10,281 bases of DNA from JAKAIY01 sp036258195 (GTDB taxonomy: Bacteria > Chloroflexota > Ktedonobacteria > Ktedonobacterales > JADMIN01): contig DATAED010000155.1 in assembly GCA_036258195.1 (NCBI GenBank), positions 1 through 10,281 of the forward strand, read 5' to 3'. Of the stretch, positions 6,422 to 10,281 are shown piece after piece. Positions within the stretch are counted from its first letter, which is position 1. Each line of letters begins with the position of its first letter. Under the pieces are notes generated by a model that saw nothing but the letters and a program-made list of their open reading frames with translations, did no database searches and was not told the origin of the DNA. The position numbers were made by a program, and so were the translations under genes.

Positions 6422-7375
6422 ATGAAACAGGACAACACGGATACCCGCCATCGCTCAGCCCGCGCCAGCGCGAACGGCGACGGGGCGCTCGACGCCAGCC
6501 ACGCCGATGGGCAGCAAGACGAGCAACAAGACGAGCAGCAAGACGGGCAGCAAGACGACCATCAGCTCGCTGATGCGCCCGTCGCCAGCGAGGCGCTGCA
6601 GACCGTCTTCCACAACACCATGCAGGAAGGCGAGGAGCGGCTGGCGCGCAGCTTGCCCGCGCTGCTGGCGACCGGAGCGGTCGGCGGCATCGATGTCGGC
6701 ATGGGCGTGCTGGCGCTGCTGCTCGTGTTGACGCTCACCGGAAACGAGGTTGCCGGAGCGCTGGCCTTCGGCATTGGCTTCATCGCGCTGACGCTGGCCA
6801 ATAGCGAGCTCTTCACCGAGAACTTTCTCGTGCCCATCGCGCCGATTGTCGCGAGGCGGGCGCGCATCCGTTCGCTGCTGCGGCTCTGGCTCGGCACGCT
6901 GGTGATGAACCTCATCGGCGGTTGGGTCATCACGCTGATCGTCATCACCGCCCTGCCCGAGACGCGCCCCGAGGCCATCAAGCTGGGCGAGGGCTATGTG
7001 CATCTGGGCATCGGGACGACCTCGTTCGCCAGCGCCGTGCTGGGCGGGGTAGTCATCACGCTGATGACCTGGATGGAGCGCGGCACAGAGTCAACCGTCG
7101 CCAAGGTCATCGCCGCCGAGGCCGCCGCCTTTCTGCTGGCGGCGGGCCACCTGAACCATGCTATCGTCGCCTCGCTGGCGATGTTCGCAGCGCTGCACGC
7201 GGGCGCCACCTTCGGCTACGGCGTCTGGCTGGAGCTGCTGGGCTGGGCGGTGCTGGGCAACGTCGTAGGCGGCGTGCTCTTCGTCACGGTGCTGCGGCTG
7301 GTGCAGGTGGGCGCGCACACCATCCGGGTGGAGCGCCATCGCGCCCAGCGCGAGCGCCCCGACCTCTCGATCTAA
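6422..7375 (+). CDS. Formate/nitrite transporter (FNT) family membrane protein
   Basis: This 317-aa protein has six hydrophobic segments at about residues 78-105, 108-127, 150-177, 198-217, 224-262 and 269-295, the FNT channel layout. Family landmarks are SELFTEN at 128-134 (the conserved 'ELFTGN' region) and GHLNHAIVASLAMF at 242-255, where His246 probably corresponds to the central gating histidine of FNT channels (FocA His209). It looks closer to the YfdC-like branch than to FocA/NirC, so the substrate is uncertain. Such pentameric channels pass small anions such as formate or nitrite across the inner membrane. The N-terminal about 75 residues are an unusual hydrophilic tail with four QQD(E/G/D) repeats (residues 31-46). 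GGAG at 6413-6416 lies upstream of the ATG. The gene is 13 nt downstream of the charged 122-aa gene. Confidence 0.85.
   Translation: MKQDNTDTRHRSARASANGDGALDASHADGQQDEQQDEQQDGQQDDHQLADAPVASEALQTVFHNTMQEGEERLARSLPALLATGAVGGIDVGMGVLALLLVLTLTGNEVAGALAFGIGFIALTLANSELFTENFLVPIAPIVARRARIRSLLRLWLGTLVMNLIGGWVITLIVITALPETRPEAIKLGEGYVHLGIGTTSFASAVLGGVVITLMTWMERGTESTVAKVIAAEAAAFLLAAGHLNHAIVASLAMFAALHAGATFGYGVWLELLGWAVLGNVVGGVLFVTVLRLVQVGAHTIRVERHRAQRERPDLSI
6512..6559 (+). repeat. 12-bp tandem repeat, four units, coding for QQD(E/G/D)
   Basis: Four in-frame copies of a 12-bp unit (CAGCAAGACGAG and variants CAACAAGACGAG, CAGCAAGACGGG, CAGCAAGACGAC) encode QQDE-QQDE-QQDG-QQDD in the N-terminal tail of the FNT protein. 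Because the unit length is a multiple of three, copy-number change by slippage would lengthen or shorten the tail without a frameshift. Confidence 0.9.
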
Positions 7376-7420
7376 TCCGCCCCGTGCTCTGACCTCGGGA
7401 GATAGTGCGGCGGGGAGCAA

Positions 7421-7558
7421 CGGGCGGGTAAACCCGCAGCTAAGTGGCCTGCGGGCCGCGAAGCCCGCCTGCGCGGGCTAGGACAGTCCCTGTCGTCTCC
7501 CAGCCCGCGCAGGCGGGCTTCGCGGCGGAACGCCTTTAGCTGCGCGGCTTCAGCCGCC
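7421..7558. repeat. Large GC-rich palindromic element between FNT and GGT genes
   Basis: Two perfect 25-bp inverted arms lie at 7455-7479 and 7502-7526, containing GCCGCGAAGCCCGCC and its complement. They are separated by a 22-nt spacer that holds a small hairpin of its own, GACAG-TCC-CTGTC (7482-7494). The symmetry continues outward imperfectly: CGCAGCTAA (7435-7443) pairs with TTAGCTGCG (7536-7544), and GGCGG-like ends occur near 7423 and 7553. The whole element, about 140 bp, folds into one long cruciform or RNA hairpin. The 'GAAGCCCGCCTGCGCGGGC' style resembles palindromic repeats I associate with Chloroflexota and some other phyla, but copy number cannot be checked here. It may terminate transcription from the FNT gene. 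Confidence 0.85.
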
Positions 7559-7591
7559 CCGTGCATGACCTGGTGGCGTCCGCCAGCGCGC

Positions 7592-7621
7592 TTGACATGA
7601 TGCCTCTCCACGGACTACCAT
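7592..7621 (+). promoter_or_regulatory. Candidate sigma-70-type promoter for the gamma-glutamyltransferase gene
   Basis: TTGACA (7592-7597), an exact -35 consensus, is followed after 18 bp by TACCAT (7616-7621). Transcription would begin near 7628, about 80 nt upstream of the start codon, and would place the GAAC-N3-GTTC box just after the start site. A 12-bp palindrome TGGCG-TC-CGCCA (7574-7585) lies just upstream of the -35. Confidence 0.45.
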
Positions 7622-7634
7622 TCCGCTTACGTCG

Positions 7635-7665
7635 ATGGAACAGTGTTCTCTTCACCGGAACACTG
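7635..7665. promoter_or_regulatory. Candidate operator upstream of GGT (GAAC-N3-GTTC plus extra half-site)
   Basis: ATGGAACAGTGTTC (7635-7648) has the core GAAC-AGT-GTTC. Its 3' part CAGTGTTC (7641-7648) is repeated in inverted form as GAACACTG (7658-7665) after 9 nt. So three related half-sites lie close together just downstream of the predicted transcription start. The same GAAC-N3-GTTC core occurs in front of the IclR-family gene at 9443-9455. Confidence 0.45.
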
Positions 7666-7708
7666 ACGCTCTGCCAGCGCAGGGCCAGGAAAGCGGGGCT
7701 GAGTCTGT

Positions 7709-9352
7709 ATGTCCGTGAGCATGCCAGCGCGTCAGACGCGCGGTTCCGCAGGCGCCCAGCCGCAGTTTCGCGCCGAGGCGCTGGCCACGCACGGCATGGT
7801 GGCGGCGCCGCATGCGCTGGCCGCCCAGGCCGGGCTTGATCTGCTCAAAGCAGGCGGCAACGCCGTTGACGCCGCCATCGCCGCCAACGCTGCGCTCCAG
7901 GTGGTCTATCCCTTCGTGTGCGGGCTGGGGGGCGACCTCTTTGCGCTGGTCTGGGACGCGCCGACGCAGACGCTGATCGGGCTGAACGCCAGCGGGCGAG
8001 CGCCACGCGCCGCCAGCATCGAGCGCTACCACGCGCTCGGCTACACCACGATGCCGCAGCACGGCGTCCATTCCATCACCGTGCCGGGTTGCGCCAGTGG
8101 CTGGGGCATGCTCGCCGAGCGGTTCGGCAGGCTGGGGCTGGCGCGCGCCCTGCAACCCGCCATTGGCTACGCGCGTGACGGCTTTCCCGTCGGGCCGGGG
8201 CTGAGCCACGCGCTCGCCCGCATGGACCAACTCCCCTTCACGCATCGCTCGTTTCGCGAGCACTACCTGCCAGATGGACGCATCCCGGTGGTGGGGTCGC
8301 TCGCCACGGCGACCGCGCTGGCAGGCTCGCTCAGCGCTATCGCCGCCGATGGGCCAGCGGCGTTCTATCGTGGCGAGCTGGCCGAACGCATCGCCGCCTT
8401 CTTCGCGCGCGAGGGCGGGCTGATCACCGCAGATGATCTCACCGCGCACCAGGCGCAGTGGGTCGCGCCGCTCTCCGTGCCGTTTGCCGGGCTGGAGATC
8501 TGCGAGCTGCCACCCAATACGCAGGGCGTCACTGCCCTGCAAATGCTCGGCATGACTGATGGTCTGGCGCTGGGCGATGACCCGCTCAGCGCGCTCACCG
8601 TCCATGTGGGGGTCGAGGCGAAGAAGCTGGCCTTCGCCGATCGCGCCGCCTACATCACCGACATCGCGCGGATGCGCCTGCGACCAGAGGAACTGATCGC
8701 TCCGGCGTATCTCGCCAGCCGCCGCGCGCTGATCTCCGCCGAGCGCGCCAGCCCGGTCGCCGCCGCCGCCGGGCATCAGGGCGACACGGTCTATCTCTGC
8801 GCGGCGGATGGCGAAGGCTCGGCGGTCTCGCTAATCCAGAGCAACTTCTCTGGCTTCGGCAGCGGCCTCGTGGTCGATGGCGCGGGCATCTCGCTGCAGA
8901 ATCGCGGCGCCTTCTTCTCGCTCGATCCCACGTCCGCCAACGCGCTGGAGCCGGAGAAGCGCACGCTGCACACGTTGATCCCCTCGATGGCGCTACGCGA
9001 GGGTCGGCCCGTCGTGGTCTTCGGCGCGATGGGCGGCGATGGCCAGCCGCAGACGCACCTGCAAGTCTATACGCATCTGCTGCGCTACGGCATGAACATC
9101 CAGGCGGCGATTGAGGCGCCGCGCTGGGTGCATGGCGCGGATGTTGCCGGAGAGGCGGAAATGCTGCGCCTGGAGCCGCGCTTTCCGGAGGCCACGGTAG
9201 AGGCGCTGCGCGCGATGGGGCATCAGGTCGCGCTGACCGCGCCGCTCGACTCAGCGATGGGACACGCCAACGGCATCGTCATCGACGCCGAGGCAGGCGT
9301 GTTGCACGGCGGCTCCGATCCACGCGCCGAGGGCGCCGCTGTCGGCTGGTAG
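7709..9352 (+). CDS. Gamma-glutamyltransferase family protein, cytoplasmic type
   Basis: This 547-aa Ntn-hydrolase of the gamma-glutamyltransferase family is expected to cleave or transfer gamma-glutamyl groups from glutathione or similar amides. Landmarks in order are an N-terminal block (MVAAPHALAAQAGLDLLKAG; GNAVDAAIAANAALQVVYPF), GLGGD (72-76) and Arg97 (LNASGRAP), the likely substrate-binding arginine. The processing site QGDTVYLCAADGEGSAVSLI has Thr360 as the presumed nucleophile. Then come MGGDGQPQ (441-448) and the standard C-terminus GGSDPRAEGAAVGW. Self-cleavage before Thr360 would give chains of about 359 and 188 residues. No signal peptide is present, unlike classical periplasmic enzymes, so it should act in the cytoplasm. 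Related proteins sometimes have other acylase activities. The start is uncertain: ATG at 7709 or 7721, both with weak ribosome sites. It has its own promoter candidate and is followed by the IclR-type gene. Confidence 0.92.
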   Translation: MSVSMPARQTRGSAGAQPQFRAEALATHGMVAAPHALAAQAGLDLLKAGGNAVDAAIAANAALQVVYPFVCGLGGDLFALVWDAPTQTLIGLNASGRAPRAASIERYHALGYTTMPQHGVHSITVPGCASGWGMLAERFGRLGLARALQPAIGYARDGFPVGPGLSHALARMDQLPFTHRSFREHYLPDGRIPVVGSLATATALAGSLSAIAADGPAAFYRGELAERIAAFFAREGGLITADDLTAHQAQWVAPLSVPFAGLEICELPPNTQGVTALQMLGMTDGLALGDDPLSALTVHVGVEAKKLAFADRAAYITDIARMRLRPEELIAPAYLASRRALISAERASPVAAAAGHQGDTVYLCAADGEGSAVSLIQSNFSGFGSGLVVDGAGISLQNRGAFFSLDPTSANALEPEKRTLHTLIPSMALREGRPVVVFGAMGGDGQPQTHLQVYTHLLRYGMNIQAAIEAPRWVHGADVAGEAEMLRLEPRFPEATVEALRAMGHQVALTAPLDSAMGHANGIVIDAEAGVLHGGSDPRAEGAAVGW

Positions 9353-9391
9353 TCTATTCAGGCGAGAGAGCAACGGCCCAGCGCGGGCGCC

Positions 9392-9421
9392 TTGACGCGG
9401 CGTCGGTCGAATAGGTATGAT
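9392..9421 (+). promoter_or_regulatory. Candidate sigma-70-type promoter for the IclR-family gene
   Basis: TTGACG (9392-9397) and TATGAT (9416-9421) are separated by 18 bp, both one mismatch from consensus. This is the best promoter candidate in the window. Transcription would begin near 9428. A perfect 11-bp palindrome GACGC-G-GCGTC (9394-9404) overlaps the -35. The GGT stop codon lies about 40 bp upstream, so the regulator can be transcribed separately from GGT. Confidence 0.6.
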
Positions 9422-9440
9422 TGCTTGCATATTCCTGGAT

Positions 9441-9457
9441 ATGGAACGCCGTTCCAT
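9441..9457. promoter_or_regulatory. Perfect 17-bp palindromic operator candidate, IclR-type
   Basis: ATGGAACG-C-CGTTCCAT is perfectly symmetrical. Its core TGGAA-N5-TTCCA has the same layout as the E. coli IclR box (TGGAAATNATTTCCA). It lies about 13-29 nt after the predicted transcription start and about 58 nt before the ATG of an IclR-family gene, a typical position for autorepression. Confidence 0.6.
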
Positions 9458-9461
9458 TTTT

Positions 9462-9486
9462 CTGTGAGGAACTGTACCCCTCACAG
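9462..9486. repeat. Inverted repeat CTGTGAGG/CCTCACAG in the iclR leader
   Basis: CTGTGAGG (9462-9469) and CCTCACAG (9479-9486) are perfect 8-bp inverted copies separated by 9 nt. They lie between the operator candidate and the ribosome site GAGAGG (9501-9506). This could be a leader hairpin or a second protein-binding site with half-sites centred 17 bp apart. Confidence 0.5.
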
Positions 9487-9514
9487 CGTATCTGGTAACA
9501 GAGAGGCGCGCAGC

Positions 9515-10281
9515 ATGCCACCGACGCGATCAACCATCGATCCGCTCCCAGGCGACGCGCACGACACTGCCAGGGCGACCGCTGCCCGCGCAGGCGACGA
9601 CGTCCGGGATGTCCAGGAGGGTCAAGAGGAGCGCGATGGCGAGTCGTTGCGCGGCGTCGATCGCACGCTCGGTGTGCTGCTTGCGTTCTCGCGCGAGACG
9701 CCAACGCTCGGCGTCACGGATCTGAGCGAGCGGCTGGGGCTGACCAAGAGCACGATTCACCGCATCTTGCGTTCGCTGGTGGCGCATGGCATGGCGACAC
9801 AAGACCCTGAAACGCGCGCCTATTCGCTGGGATTCCGGGTGCTGGCGCTGGCGGCAGGCGTCCCGGGCGAGGCGAATCTGCGCCAGATCTGCCTGCCACA
9901 CATGCAGTGGCTGCGCACAGCCACCGATGAGACCATCGGGCTGTATGTCATCGCGGGCGATGTTCGCATGTGCCTGGAGGAGCTGGAAAGCCCACAGCCT
10001 CTGCGCATGGCGGCTGGTGTTGGCCGCTGTTTCCCGCTGGATGCGGGCGCATCGAGCAAGGCGCTGCTGCTGGCTGGAGAAGAGGCCAATCCTGACCTCT
10101 GGCGGCGCGCGACGGGGCGCGAGAGCGTTGAGCGGCGCGCACGGTTCGAAGCCGGCATTGCAGACCTGCGGGCGACGGGCTATACCGTCACGCGCGGCGA
10201 AACCGTCGCTGGCTCGGCGTCGATGGCCGCGCCCATCCGTGTAGGAGCGCGCAACGAAGTGATGGCCGCGCTCAGCATCGC
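9515..10281 (+). CDS. IclR-family transcriptional regulator, C-terminus cut by window edge
   Basis: I translated 255 codons from the ATG at 9515 (GAGAGG 8 nt upstream) to the edge without a stop. Residues about 45-112 are the IclR winged helix-turn-helix (RGVDRTLGVLLAFSRETPTL; VTDLSERLGLTKSTIHRILR; DPETRAYSLGFRVLALA). Residues from about 118 form the effector-binding domain (LRQICLPHMQWLRTATDET; LDAGASSKALLL; TGYTVTRGETVAGSASMAAP). The last visible residues, EVMAALSI, lie in its conserved final third, so probably only a few tens of residues are missing. The first 44 residues are a polar, probably disordered extension longer than usual. IclR proteins bind palindromic operators as dimers or tetramers and respond to small molecules. 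The palindrome at 9441 suggests autoregulation, and the related box before the GGT gene suggests that gene as a target. The ligand is unknown. Confidence 0.93.
   Translation, partial: MPPTRSTIDPLPGDAHDTARATAARAGDDVRDVQEGQEERDGESLRGVDRTLGVLLAFSRETPTLGVTDLSERLGLTKSTIHRILRSLVAHGMATQDPETRAYSLGFRVLALAAGVPGEANLRQICLPHMQWLRTATDETIGLYVIAGDVRMCLEELESPQPLRMAAGVGRCFPLDAGASSKALLLAGEEANPDLWRRATGRESVERRARFEAGIADLRATGYTVTRGETVAGSASMAAPIRVGARNEVMAALSI

Noticed and set aside
5777..6451. Minus-strand 224-codon frame across the 5843-6039 intergenic region
   Set aside because: It contains the LPSPSGRG phrase typical of spurious translation of a dispersed repeat and otherwise runs antisense to the 122-aa gene.
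6512..6559. Tandem repeat as a CRISPR-like array
   Set aside because: The units are 12 bp, contiguous without spacers and in frame within the FNT gene; a coding tandem repeat.
7638..7648. GAACAGTGTTC as a LexA (SOS) box
   Set aside because: Gram-positive-type LexA boxes have GAAC-N4-GTTC; this site has a 3-nt spacer. The match to the palindrome before the IclR gene explains it better.
7652..8776. Minus-strand open frame of 374 codons opposite GGT
   Set aside because: The plus strand carries the conserved GGT motifs here, and the minus product has no recognisable domain.

Overview
The window is GC-rich bacterial DNA with ten protein genes. One is on the minus strand and cut by the left edge, and nine are on the plus strand, the last cut by the right edge. 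No RNA gene, CRISPR array or insertion sequence was seen. The gene content (a PAS-PAS-GAF soluble histidine kinase, a sigma-like protein with an eroded region 2, a fused ThrE exporter) and two GC-rich palindromic intergenic repeats fit a Chloroflexota-like organism, possibly Ktedonobacteria. This placement is a tentative inference; no rRNA or marker gene is present.

Left part (1-2884): a soluble sensor histidine kinase reads leftwards out of the window and ends just after its phospho-acceptor histidine. It is divergent from an OmpR-type response regulator that reads rightwards. About 515 bp lie between them without a convincing gene. This spacer holds three 10-bp-phased CCAG repeats, a second set of short repeats and a good -10 hexamer. 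The two may be cognate partners, but only their adjacency suggests it.

Middle-left (3068-5842): a 71-aa unknown protein, a small sigma-70-like protein, a full-length two-domain ThrE threonine/serine exporter and a SRPBCC-fold protein follow in one direction. The last three are almost contiguous (2-nt and 6-nt gaps) and probably form one operon.

Middle-right (5843-7375): an intergenic stretch carries a dispersed-repeat hairpin of the 'LPSPSGRG' type and a separate 14-bp perfect stem-loop. After it come a hydrophilic 122-aa protein and a formate/nitrite-transporter (FNT) family membrane protein, 13 nt apart and presumably co-transcribed.

Right part (7376-10281): a large GC-rich palindrome (25-bp perfect inner arms) separates the FNT gene from a cytoplasmic-type gamma-glutamyltransferase, which is followed by an IclR-family regulator. 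The most interesting regulatory signal is here. Both genes have a TTGAC(A/G)-N18-TAnnAT promoter candidate, followed a short way downstream by the same core inverted repeat, GAAC-N3-GTTC. In front of the iclR gene this is a perfect 17-bp palindrome with the TGGAA-N5-TTCCA layout known for E. coli IclR sites. The simplest reading is an IclR protein that represses itself and the neighbouring gamma-glutamyltransferase.
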